Source: Microbotryum silenes-acaulis
Lineage: Eukaryota; Basidiomycota; Microbotryomycetes; Microbotryales; Microbotryaceae
NCBI GenBank assembly: GCA_003665825.1
Contig: QPFY01000009.1
Span: forward strand, 1-64,000
Direction of reading: 5' to 3'
Length of the DNA: 64,000 bases
Shown here piece by piece: positions 53,638-64,000 of the stretch (position 1 is its first letter; each line of letters begins with the position of its first letter). The notes under the pieces were generated by a model. That model made no database searches, had not been told where the DNA came from, and saw nothing but the letters and a program-made list of their open reading frames with translations. A program made the translations under genes and the position numbers.

Positions 53638-56499
53638 ATGGCCACGACACCACCCCTCGCGACGGGAGCCAACCCGACACTTCCCGCCGACCAGCTTGCC
53701 TCCCTTGTCGCGCTGCTGTCGGGTCTCGCCGCCGCAGCCCCTGGCACCGCCACACCCGCCACGTCGACTGGCACCACTCGCACTGCCTTCCCCAAGCACG
53801 CACGCTTGGACGGGCCCAAGACATTCGCGAACTGGACACGCCAGCTTCGCCTGTGCCTAGCGGACGACATCCGCTCGTATGTCCTCGACGGCGTCATACC
53901 CGACGACTGGACACCTTCGCAACGCTCCGCCCGCGACGTTGTGGCTCGCGAGATCCTTGCGAACTCGATCGATTCGGCCGAAGTCTCGGCAGTCCTCGAC
54001 AAGATCCCTACCGCCGACCTCACAGCGCCCAAGATTTACTCGACGCTGAAATCGCGGTACACCCCTGACGATGCAACCCGCACGCTTGAGCTCTTCTCGC
54101 AACTCTGGGGTTTCCGACCCATGCCCGGTACGGTTGGCGAATTTGACAGTTGGATCATGGACTTCAAGTCGGTTGCGCAAGAGATCATCGATACCAAAAC
54201 AACGATCAACGACATCCTTGCCACACTCCTCCTCGCCATCGCGCACCCGTCCCTCGAGAGTTTCAAGGCGTCATTCACCGATGAACAGCGCACACAACGA
54301 TCTCTTCCTGGCATCGATTCGCTCGCCGACCGCATGCGAGTCCAACTCCGGTCCACCAACCTCCCCGGCAATCAATCGGCCCTTCTCGCCTCGTCGTCGT
54401 CACGTCCTACCCGTCCCAAGTGTCTCGCCTGTCGCAGCCCTTCGCACCGGGTCGCGGAGTGCCCTACGAGGGCGCAACACCCGCCGCCAGGACCCTGTTG
54501 CTCCTGCAAGAAGAAGGACCACTGGTCTCTCGACTGCAAGAAGGCCCTCGGGGACGGGAAAACGCCCGACACCGCCGACTCGACCGTCGACTCGCAACAC
54601 CATGTCGGATGTCTCGCCACCGGTCTTCTCGCTCGTCGCCGCCAGCTTCGCAACAACTCCTTCGTCGTTGATTCGGGCGCCACCTCGCACATGGTCTCGG
54701 ACAAGTCGCTGTTCACGACCTATCGCCACATCGCCCCTACGAAGATTGGTGGTATTGCAGGGGGTATCAACGCCATCGGGACGGGAAATATCGCCTTCGT
54801 TGCCGCCTCGGGTCATCCGATCACGCTTACCGACGTGCTGCACACTCCGGGCCTGCCTGTCAACCTTCTCTCGGTCTCACGTCTCTGCGACAGCGACAAC
54901 GTCCGCGTCGCTTTCACAAAACACGGCATACACATTGACAAAGACGGCAACGACATCGCTGAAGGCGCAAGGCTCGACGAAGGGCTCTACTTGCTGGACG
55001 CTGATCATTCCAAATGTCAGCATCTTGCTCTCCTTTCTCGCTCACGGTCTTCCGTGCCCCTGCTGACTCTCCACCGCTGCCTCGGCCATCTCGCACCATC
55101 CTCCATACAGAAGATGGTTGCCGCTGGTTTGCTGGAGGGTCTCGGGGCCGGATATAGTGACGAAGAGGTAGAGAAGTTTGTCTGCAATGCTTGCCTCAGC
55201 GCAAAGGGCCATCGTCTTCCTTTTCCCGATTCGGATTCGCACTCCTCCGAGAGACTCGGCCTTGTCCACAGCGATGTTCTTTCCCTCCCCGAGCGGTCCT
55301 TGACTGGCAAACGGTATCTTGTCACGTTCCTCGACGATTACTCCCGCAAACTCTGGGCCTACGCAATCGGACACAAAAGCGAAGTCTTCGGCGTGTTCAA
55401 GACTTGGCTTGCCGAGGTCGAGCTCGAGACAGGTGCGACGCTGAAGGTCCTCCGAACCAACAACGGTGGCGAATATTGTTCGAGAGCGTTCACGGAGTTC
55501 TGCAAGGCACGCGGCACACGGCGACAATACTCTATCCCACGCACGCCTCAACAGAACGGTCGTGCGGAGCGGGTCAATCGTTCCATCGTCGAAGGCGTTC
55601 TCGCACTTCTTGCGGACGCCCACCTACCCAAGACATTCTGGGAGGAGGCCGCAGCCTATTTCGTATACTGCAAGAACCTGTGTCAACACTCGGCCCTGGA
55701 CAAGGCAACACCGAACTCCGTCTGGCAGGGCGACCGCGCCAACGCCTCGGCGCTTCACCCGTTCGGCTGCACAGCTTGGCTCACGGTCGCGCCCGAACTT
55801 CGCTCGAAACTCGACCCGAAAGCGGTTCGCGCTCTCTTCACCGGCTACGACCTGGCTTCTAAAGCCTTCCGTTTCTACGACACTACGACAAAGAAGATCG
55901 TTCTGGGCAGAAATGCCACGTTCCTCGACACTGAATTCCCCGGGCTACCTGGCGACTCCACCGAGCACGAAGTCGACACGCACTTCGCCAGCGCTCCCAT
56001 TGCCGACCTTCAAGACACTGTCAAGACATGGACCCCACTAGTAAGGTTGGCGCACATGGACGTCTCATCCCCCCTTGATGATTCTGCCATGAGCGCCGTT
56101 GACGTGGCCCCAGGGTACACTGGCGGAACCTTACTTAACTCCACAGATACCGAATCGTCCTCGTCACCGTCTCCTGCGCCGCCCTCGTCACCGTCTCCTG
56201 CGCCGCCCTCGTCACCATCGCCTGCGCTCTCACCATCGCCTGCGCTCTCACCGTCGCTGGCGGCGTCATCGTCACTCTCGGCCTTACCGACTGACTCTGA
56301 AGGCTCGGCCGATCCTCTCGACCTCATCGGCTCACGGCCCCAGGCTCACCTCGACCCACTGGACTTGCACCGCCCGGACTTCAGCACGTACCGCGAGCCC
56401 ACATCGGCTGAGGAGTCGCCCGACGAACTCGACCTCCTTGGGCGCCACTCTCGCGACGACTCGCCGGACGAAATCGATTTCCTCACCCGACACCTCTGA
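53638..56499 (+). pseudogene. B3 Gag-PR-INT, integrase Asp to Asn, deletion before RT
   Basis: ATG at 53638 ([13 protein letters not shown]); 953 codons. Two CCHC knuckles ([28 protein letters not shown]), protease DSGATSHM, integrase zinc finger ([16 protein letters not shown]) and core. The second catalytic Asp is replaced: LRTNNGGEY, where B1 and B2 have LRTDNGGEY. The 106-bp island is at 56041-56146. After DFLTRH a deletion of about 32 bp relative to B1 shifts the frame to a stop at 56497-56499. Even without the D insertion this copy could not integrate or make RT from one frame. Confidence 0.92.
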
Positions 56500-56565
56500 C
56501 GCTGAGGCCATCCAGCCAGTCAAGTCCATCACGAGCGACCCACAGACCTGGCGCGAGGCGATGTC

Positions 56566-56792
56566 TGTTAATCGTATGTCTCGAGAGGGGACTGGATCGG
56601 CAACCAGTAAGTACACGAGACAGAGTACGGGTTGTAAGGGAGTAGTTTGGAGCGTTAGGGGGAAGACTAAAGAGGCACGCAGTGCGAGTGTGCGAAATAT
56701 CTCTAAGTCCAAAGAGAGGTCCAAGCGGCGCGGCTAGCTAGGCGCGGCGCGGATTGGAGATTGATCTAAGCAAGAGTGTATGGAATTCAACA
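56566..56792 (-). repeat. D 3' LTR, without the intron-like unit
   Basis: Inverted TGTTAATCG...ATTCAACA. It has a 19-bp GC-rich expansion near 56733 absent from the 5' LTR. Confidence 0.92.
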
Positions 56793-56814
56793 CCCCCCCT
56801 CGCTCGAAGCTTAC

Positions 56815-59800
56815 TTAGCCTCGGAGACCCAGGTTCTCACGATGAACCTTGAACACTAAAGGCCCAAGTGCCTTGGTGAAGATATCGGCGACCATGGTTT
56901 TCGTGTCCACATAGTCGACTCGAATGGTGCCCAGCCTGACCTGGTCGCGTACGAAATGTTCGCGAATGCGAATGTGTCGGGACCGGTGGTGAAGGGTGGG
57001 GTTCTTGGCGAGAGCCAGTGCTCCTTGGTTGTCGCCGTAAAGTTGGACGGGAGCTTGGGTGTCGATGCCCAGCTCCATAAGTAGTTCTTGGAGGTGGCCA
57101 GCTTCCTTCGAGGCATGCGAGAGGGCGAGGTACTCGGTGTCTGTGGTGGAGTCGGCCACTCGGTTTTGCACTTTGGAGGACCAGGAGATAACGGAGCCAG
57201 CCAGGTGGAAGCTGTACCCCATGGTTGACCGTGATGACGTGGTGCAGGTTCCCCAGTCCGCGTCAGAGTAACCGGTGAAGCCGGAGAACTTGCCTTGTTC
57301 AGAGCTGTAGTGCAGTCCCAGACGTGCGGTTCCACGTAAGTACCGGAAGACAGTCTTGATGGCCGTCCAGTGTTCAGGTGTGGGACTGGCAGAGAAGCGT
57401 GCAAGGTATCCAACGGCGTAGGAGATGTCTGGGCGAGTACCAGTGGCGGCGTAGAGGAGGCACCCAATGGCCTGCATGTAGCGCGTCTGAGCGATCTTTG
57501 ACGGTTCCGCGAGCGAATGCTCGAGCTGGCGGTTTGGGGCCATGGGCGTGGAGGCGGGGCTGCTGTCTGACATTCCAAATCTGCGGAGGATACTTGTGAT
57601 GTACGCCTCCTGCGACAGGATGATGGACTTGTCGGCCTGTCGTTTGATCTGGATCCCCAAGATGTATTGGGCTGGTCCAAGTCGCTTGATGCCGTATTTT
57701 TGCTCCAGGCCGTTGAGGATGCGCTCGATCTCGTCCTCCGAAGGGCTGACCATCAGCAAGTCATCGACGTAGAGGGCGATGTAGTGGTATTGGTCGCCGT
57801 CGCGTCGTACGTACACGCAGTGGTCCTTGGCTGTGGCGCGGTAGTTGAGGCTCTTCAGCGTCAAGTCAATGTGCTCATTCCAGACTCGGCCGGCCTGCTT
57901 GAGGCCGTAGATCGATCGATGGAGTTTGAGGACTTTACCGGGCATGTCAACACCTTGTGGGACGCGCATGTAGAGGTCTTCCTTCAGCTCGCCGTGGAGG
58001 TATGCCTTGTCAACGTCGGCCTGATGGACGTGGAGGTTCTTGGCGGCGGCCAGTGCGATGAGAGCTCGGATTGAGGTGAACTTGGCGACAGGAGCAAACG
58101 TCTCATCGTAATCGATACCTGGGCGCTGGGAGAAGCCTTGTGCGAAGTGATCTCGCCAAGTTGATCGCGTTTGGTGCGGAAGATGAACCTGGATCCAAGG
58201 ACTTTGGCACCGGGGGGCAGTGAGGAGGAGTTGACCGGGGTGAAGCATTTGTACTCGGTGGCAAGGGAGTGAAACTCATCGGCTGCTGCTTGCCTCCAGA
58301 TCTCCTCTTTACCTGACTTGACCGCCTGCGACCAATTTTGGGGGTCCTCGGTTGGCCCTTCGAGTTCGACGACCGGTGAACCAGCAGTGGTGGCGGCGAA
58401 GGCAGCGGCGCGAGACGGGCATGACAAGAAGTCGATTGGGTCGGCTGAGTCGTCGGTCACGTCCGACGCAGGAGGTGATGGCGAGAACTGAGCCCTGGAC
58501 ATGTCGGACGGTGTGTCAAAGCCATCGTCGGACATGTCGATCGTTGTGTCGTCACTCGCGTTGGTCTCAAGCGCGGCAAATCGATTTTCGTGCACGACAG
58601 GCTGGAGGGACGGAGGTGGTGCAGCGCGGGAGCCATGGGCAGCGTCAACAAAGGTCCAGTCGCCAGTGGTGGACGTCATGGGAGGTTTCGGTTGGTCGAT
58701 CGGGGCATCTCGAGCGGGGAAGACTTTCTCATCGAATAGGACGTCGCGACTCTGGAAGAACGAAGTTGTGGCCGAGTCGTACAGCGTCCAGGCCTTGGAT
58801 TTGTTATCGATGCCAACAAAGATGAATGGTTTGGCCTTGGGGTCGAGTTTTGCCCGCTTGTGCTGAGGGGTGGTGTGCCAGGCGCGGCAGCCAAATACCC
58901 TCAGGTTTGCCGTGCTGGGAGGTTTGCCAAACCAGACAGCGTCCGGGATCTTGTGGTCGATGGCGCTGTGCGGGCTGAGGTTCTTGGTGTCAACAACGTA
59001 CCTGAGGGCCTCTCGCCAGAGTGTCATGGGCAGTCCCGAGTGCTGGAGCAGGGTGATCGTCCCCTCGATGATCGTGCGGTTTGTCCTTTCGGCTCGGCCG
59101 TTCTGCTCCGGGGTGTACGGGATTGTGAGCTGCTTGGTAATGCCGTGGTGAGAGCAGTACTCAATGAAGGCTTTGGACGTGTATTCGCCGCCATTGTCTG
59201 TTCGTAACGTGCGGAGCTTGAGGCCCGTTGAGCGTTCGATCATGGTGTGCCAACGCTGGAAGGTGTCGAATACTTGACTCTTGTTTCTCAGCGCGCTGAC
59301 CCACGTCTTTCGGGAGAAATCGTCGATGAAGGTGACAACATATCGTTCCCCGTCGGTGGCTGGTTCGGGCAGAGTGAGGACATCGGAGTGGACCAGTTCG
59401 AGTGGTTGCGAAGCGCGAGAGTCCGATGTTGGGAAAGGTGTCCTGGTTGCCTTTGCCGCTTTGCAGGTGTCGCAGGAGAAGGCCTTGCATTCGGCCGCCG
59501 AGTACGTCCATGTTTGACCTTGTAGTTGACCCGACGAGACTGCCCTTCGCAGGTTGGGGAGGGACAGGTGGCCGAATCGTTGATGCAGAGTCAGGAGAGG
59601 GATGGCGGCGGCTGCAACCGGTGACGGTGTGCAGCGGATTGGGGTGGCGTCCAGTGTCAACAATTGGTTCGCAATGAGGGATGCGACGCCTATGAGGTGA
59701 CCTTGTGACCGGAGCTCGATGGTCTTGCCAAAGTGGGTGTAAATGCGCTCGCGGCGCAGCTGCATGACCGAGACCAGGTTTGCCGGAAGGTCGGGAACGT

Positions 59801-60221
59801 AGTAGACGTTGCAGAGCTTGATCGTTCGTTGTTTCGACGTTCGTATCGTGATCGAGCCGGTTCCTTGGGCCATGAGTGATCCACCAGCGCCATCAACGGC
59901 GATGTGCGACCGAGTGTGCCAGACGTCGAATAGAGACGCGTCCTTGACCATGTGGTGGGAGGCGCCCGAGTCGAGTACGAGGGTGTCGTTGGGGAGGTGA
60001 AGCTCCCGGTTCGAGTTCAGACGACCTAGGAGTGCAACGACGTTCACGCTGGGCCGGACTGTCACGCTCACAGTCGGGTCCAGGTGCGACGTGTCAAGTT
60101 GCGTCATGATGCGGTAACGGCCGATTGCGTGGGCGAGGGCGGTTGCAAGGGTGTGGCACAGTGCGATGATGATGATGAAGACGATCATGATGGTCGCGAA
60201 TGACGTCAGTGGAGCTGTCAT
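56815..60221 (-). pseudogene. D polyprotein: hydrophobic N-terminus, PR, INT, RT, RH; no Gag
   Basis: ATG at 60221, 21 bases after the primer site core. The first 35 residues are hydrophobic (IMIVFIIIIALC), encoded by ATC/ATG simple repeats. Protease DSGASHHM follows by residue 85 or so, with no capsid domain or CCHC knuckle. Then come integrase ([40 protein letters not shown]), RT and RNase H ([24 protein letters not shown]). A small deletion at about 58135-58142, between short repeats (CACAAGGC), shifts the frame in RT just after TSHKA. RT YVDDLLMVSP and the rest continue in the next frame to 56815. Lack of Gag is a large 5' deletion or a derived design; it cannot build particles itself. 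Confidence 0.88.
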
Positions 60222-60253
60222 TGTTGGAGCAGCTTTAGCTCGGGCTCATAACC

Positions 60254-60901
<648 letters not shown>

Positions 60902-61274
60902 TGACGGACTTGCCCGCCTTTCGCCTCGGCGCCTCGCTCCGCGCGTCTTCGCCTCCGCAAGCCTCCACCGCGCCCCCTGTCCCTCGAGCCTCGCTGCATG
61001 ATCCTCGCACCCGGCCTCGTCCCTCGACCGATGTGCACCGCTCGTCAACTTGTCCACATCCCGGTCCGTCTGCCCGTCGTTGCCAGCTTTGCCTACTCTG
61101 CCATGCTCGCCACCACGCGCCTTTGCCTCTTGGCACTTTCACCTCGGCGCCTTTTTCGCCGCCGCGCGCCTTCGCAGCCAAGCCGCCCCCTTGTTCACCG
61201 CCCAGTTTTCGCCTCGGCGCCTCTTTCGCCGCCGCGCGCCTTCGCCTCGGCGCCTTCGCCCTCGCTGCCAAGCC

Positions 61275-61485
61275 GCCCCCCAGTCTTTCGCCTAGGCGCC
61301 TTCGCCTTCGGCGCCTTCGCCCTCGCTGCCAAGCCGCCCCCCAGTCTTTCGCCTAGGCGCCTTCGCCTTCGCCGCCTTCGCCGCCCCCCCCCTCCAGTCT
61401 TTCGCCTAGGCGCCTTCGCCTTCGCCGCCTTCGCCGCCCCCCCCCTCCAGTCTTTCGCCTAGGCGCCTTCGCCTTCGCAGCCAAG
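61275..61485 (+). repeat. Tandem ~53-bp repeats in the F LTR
   Basis: Units built on CCAGTCTTTCGCCTAGGCGC. The 5' LTR has one unit (53 bp) more than the 3' LTR, which accounts for the change in offset between the LTRs from 1914 to 1861. Confidence 0.85.
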
Positions 61486-61960
61486 CCGCCCCCTTGTCTC
61501 CGCCTCCGCGCCAGCCTGCTCAACTCACGCTCGCGCGCCGCCGCCTCCACGCCGGGACTTAGTCAGTCCGCACTCTCCAGCCTAGCCGAGCCAACGCCTC
61601 CGCCTCGCCACAGCCAGTTTGCCACCGCCGACCTCATGACCCATCGGCCATGCAGAACATCGCCCACTCATGATGCCCGCGGTTCGCAACCTGAAGCCTG
61701 TCGTCACGGATCGCCTCACTCAACAACTCTGGATCGTGTAGATAAGTTTCCCCTCGTGTCCGTCGTCCAACACGACACTCCTCAGAGCCTCGATGGTCCA
61801 CTTGGAGTTCGGTCTTGAAGCTTCGCATTGTGTTAGCCCAGTTTGTCTTAGCGCGGCCCTTTGCTGGAACCTCACCCGACTCGCGCGCCCTCGCGCCTCT
61901 CTTCCTCTTCTCTACCGCTTCCCAACATTAGCTAGGCAGCTAATCTTCGGTAGAGAACAG

Positions 61961-62026
61961 GTTAGTTGCAATCACATCCACCGCTTCCCAACATTAGCTA
62001 GACCGCTAATCTTCGGTAGAGAACAG
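61961..62026 (+). other. Intron-like unit in the F 5' LTR
   Basis: GAACAG, then GTTAGTTGCAATCACATCC, CGCTAATC branch-like motif, GAACAG; 66 bp. It is also in the 3' LTR (63822-63887), but absent from the F part of the chimeric LTR at about 35789-35840, where the sequence reads straight through GAACAGATCG. Confidence 0.62.
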
Positions 62027-62194
62027 ATCGTCCAGCCGCACCGTGTCCGTCTCGTCAGACTGCGTCCGTGCCGCCTCACGACTTCTCCCCCCGGCCCGTC
62101 CGTCGCACACTGTAGCCACGTCGACGCTCCGCCAGTAGCCCAAGCGGTCGCTACTCCCAAGTCCGAAACCTTTTCGGCTTCCACTTAACAGGTT

Positions 62195-62638
62195 ATGAGC
62201 CCTGTCCGAACCACCCTGCCCCTCCCCGCCGCACCCGCCGTCTCCGCCGAGCCCACACCCGCTGAGACACGCGACGCTGCCGCCGACGCAACCGCACCAC
62301 ACGCCGACAAAGCACACACGTCTGGTCCTGCCCCCGTCACCCCCACTCTCGGCGCCACCATGGACAAACGCATCGTAGGAACAAGCCTACAAGTCGATCG
62401 TCCGCCGAGAGCCCCACCCCGAGCCAAGCTGCCCGCCGCCGCCTCCCCTGCGCACAACCCTGCCGCAACACGCGACACCGCCGCCAACGCTTCGCAGACG
62501 CCGCCCCTCGCCACTGCACCCGTTCCCCAACCCGTCTACACCATCCGAGCCACGATCATCGAAGAACGCATTACAAGAACACGCCTTCAACCCAATGGTC
62601 CGCCGAAAGCGCCAGCCCTAGGTATGTTCTCCGCCTAA
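62195..62638 (+). CDS. Small F ORF, 147 aa, unknown
   Basis: The ATG lies within the primer site (GGTTATGAGCCC). The product is rich in Pro, Ala and Thr, with two related segments (PTPAETRDAAADAT near residue 20; NPAATRDTAANASQ near 88; TLGATMDKRIVGTSLQ and TIRATIIEERITRTRLQ), so the ORF contains an internal duplication of about 65 residues. No known domain is recognised. It could be a Gag remnant or simply an open stretch; the duplication and GC-ending codons do not prove translation. Confidence 0.45.
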   Translation: MSPVRTTLPLPAAPAVSAEPTPAETRDAAADATAPHADKAHTSGPAPVTPTLGATMDKRIVGTSLQVDRPPRAPPRAKLPAAASPAHNPAATRDTAANASQTPPLATAPVPQPVYTIRATIIEERITRTRLQPNGPPKAPALGMFSA

Positions 62639-62762
62639 CGCTCGTTGCCACGTCGCTTTGCACCCTCGCCTCGTCATGGTCTCCTACACCGGTCACTCGT
62701 CTATGCACACACCACTCGTCAACCCCTTCGTGCCCTTCTGGAAGTGTTCGAACGAGGGGGGG

Positions 62763-64000
62763 TGTTGAATTGCATTCTGTCAAGCCTTCGAACACTTCGA
62801 CATCGGACCGCCGTTTGACGGACTTGCCCGCCTTTCGCCTCGGCGCCTCGCTCCGCGCGTCTTCGCCTCCGCAAGCCTCCACCGCGCCCCCTGTCCCTCG
62901 AGCCTCGCTGCATGATCCTCGCACCCGGCCTCGTCCCTCGACCGATGTGCACCGCTCGTCAACTTGTCCACATCCCGGTCCGTCTGCCCGTCGTTGCCAG
63001 CTTTGCCTACTCTGCCATGCTCGCCACCACGCGCCTTTGCCTCTTGGCACTTTCACCTCGGCGCCTTTTTCGCCGCCGCGCGCCTTCGCAGCCAAGCCGC
63101 CCCCTTGTTCACCGCCCAGTTTTCGCCTCGGCGCCTCTTTCGCCGCCGCGCGCCTTCGCCTCGGCGCCTTCGCCCTCGCTGCCAAGCCGCCCCCCAGTCT
63201 TTCGCCTAGGCGCCTTCGCCTTCGGCGCCTTCGCCCTCGCTGCCAAGCCGCCCCCCAGTCTTTCGCCTAGGCGCCTTCGCCTTCGCCGCCTTCGCCGCCC
63301 CCCCCCTCCAGTCTTTCGCCTAGGCGCCTTCGCCTTCGCAGCCAAGCCGCCCCCTTGTCTCCGCCTCCGCGCCAGCCTGCTCAACTCACGCTCGCGCGCC
63401 GCCGCCTCCACGCCGGGACTTAGTCAGTCCGCACTCTCCAGCCTAGCCGAGCCAACGCCTCCGCCTCGCCACAGCCAGTTTGCCACCGCCGACCTCATGA
63501 CCCATCGGCCATGCAGAACATCGCCCACTCATGATGCCCGCGGTTCGCAACCTGAAGCCTGTCGTCACGGATCGCCTCACTCAACAACTCTGGATCGTGT
63601 AGATAAGTTTCCCCTCGTGTCCGTCGTCCAACACGACACTCCTCAGAGCCTCGATGGTCCACTTGGAGTTCGGTCTTGAAGCTTCGCATTGTGTTAGCCC
63701 AGTTTGTCTTAGCGCGGCCCTTTGCTGGAACCTCACCCGACTCGCGCGCCCTCGCGCCTCTCTTCCTCTTCTCTACCGCTTCCCAACATTAGCTAGGCAG
63801 CTAATCTTCGGTAGAGAACAGGTTAGTTGCAATCACATCCACCGCTTCCCAACATTAGCTAGACCGCTAATCTTCGGTAGAGAACAGATCGTCCAGCCGC
63901 ACCGTGTCCGTCTCGTCAGACTGCGTCCGTGCCGCCTCACGACTTCTCCCCCCGGCCCGTCCGTCGCACACTGTAGCCACGTCGACGCTCCGCCAGTAGC
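62763..64000 (+). repeat. F 3' LTR, truncated by the window edge
   Basis: Starts TGTTGAATTGC after seven G. It follows the 5' LTR closely, lacking one 53-bp repeat, to the position corresponding to 62139. Confidence 0.88.

Noticed and set aside
56815..60221. D N-terminal hydrophobic segment as an envelope protein
   Set aside because: Only about 20 hydrophobic residues from simple repeats, upstream of protease; no signal-peptide cleavage pattern, ectodomain or glycosylated region.

Overview
This window is wall-to-wall fungal transposon DNA, and I see no host gene in it. It is GC-rich. It is packed with Ty1/copia LTR retrotransposons nested in and recombined with one another, plus broken Ty3/gypsy pieces. 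The intron signals are short (66-106 bp, CTNAC-like branch points), and GC-ending codons dominate the long single-ORF Gag-Pol genes. This suggests a basidiomycete fungus, possibly Pucciniomycotina, but that is inference. Dense nests like this are typical of centromeric, subtelomeric or mating-type heterochromatin.

Families (names are mine). A: LTR TGTGAGG...GAATA, Gag-Pol about 1494 aa plus an LTR-encoded tail. B: LTR TGTGAAG...CTCATA. C: LTR TGTGAGA...CATA, intact 1460-aa Gag-Pol. D: LTR TGTTGAATTCC...TTAACA, Gag-less pol. E: an RT/RNase H remnant. F: a non-autonomous element with LTRs of about 1.3 kb and an internal region of only 572 bp. G: a divergent copia with a conventional TGG primer site. 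H: a solo LTR. Gy: gypsy pol and gag fragments.

Layout. 1-11616: a plus-strand chain of A elements (A1 end, shared LTR, A2), with complete A3 (3892-9299) inserted in A2 (TSD GCCGT). 11617-32103: a tandem duplication of about 12.3 kb. Each unit holds a B element lacking its 5' part, pieces of a defective minus-strand A element (A5), a B LTR, and an A RNase H/LTR piece. The complete minus-strand element A4 (18965-24099) is present only in unit 1. 32104-38135: solo LTR H, remnant E, gypsy pol and gag pieces, A solo LTRs, and a chimeric F/D LTR. 37851-47821: A6 (minus) carrying complete G (38136-43089, TSD GACTT). 47822-53295: an A scrap split by complete C (TSD GAACC). 53296-60848: B3, split by D (TSD ATGTC). 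60849 to the end: element F.

The genes are the parts of copia replication machinery: Gag capsid with CCHC knuckles, DSGA protease, DDE integrase, YVDD reverse transcriptase and RNase H. C and A4 look intact. A3 is one nucleotide from intact. The others carry identifiable breaks.

Two recurrent features are the most interesting. (1) In six families the LTR end next to the primer site can carry a 66-80 bp GT...AG unit. It looks like a spliceosomal intron, and most units end in a copy of the preceding LTR sequence. It is present in some LTR copies and precisely absent from others. (2) A and B share a 106-bp GTAAGG...YACAG island between integrase and RT. It is about 94% identical at DNA level while the sequence on both sides is unrelated, so it is a candidate retained or facultative intron that would switch between Gag-Pol and an RT-less product. 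In addition, the primer sites of A-D and F match tRNA anticodon arms rather than tRNA 3' ends, as in Drosophila copia.
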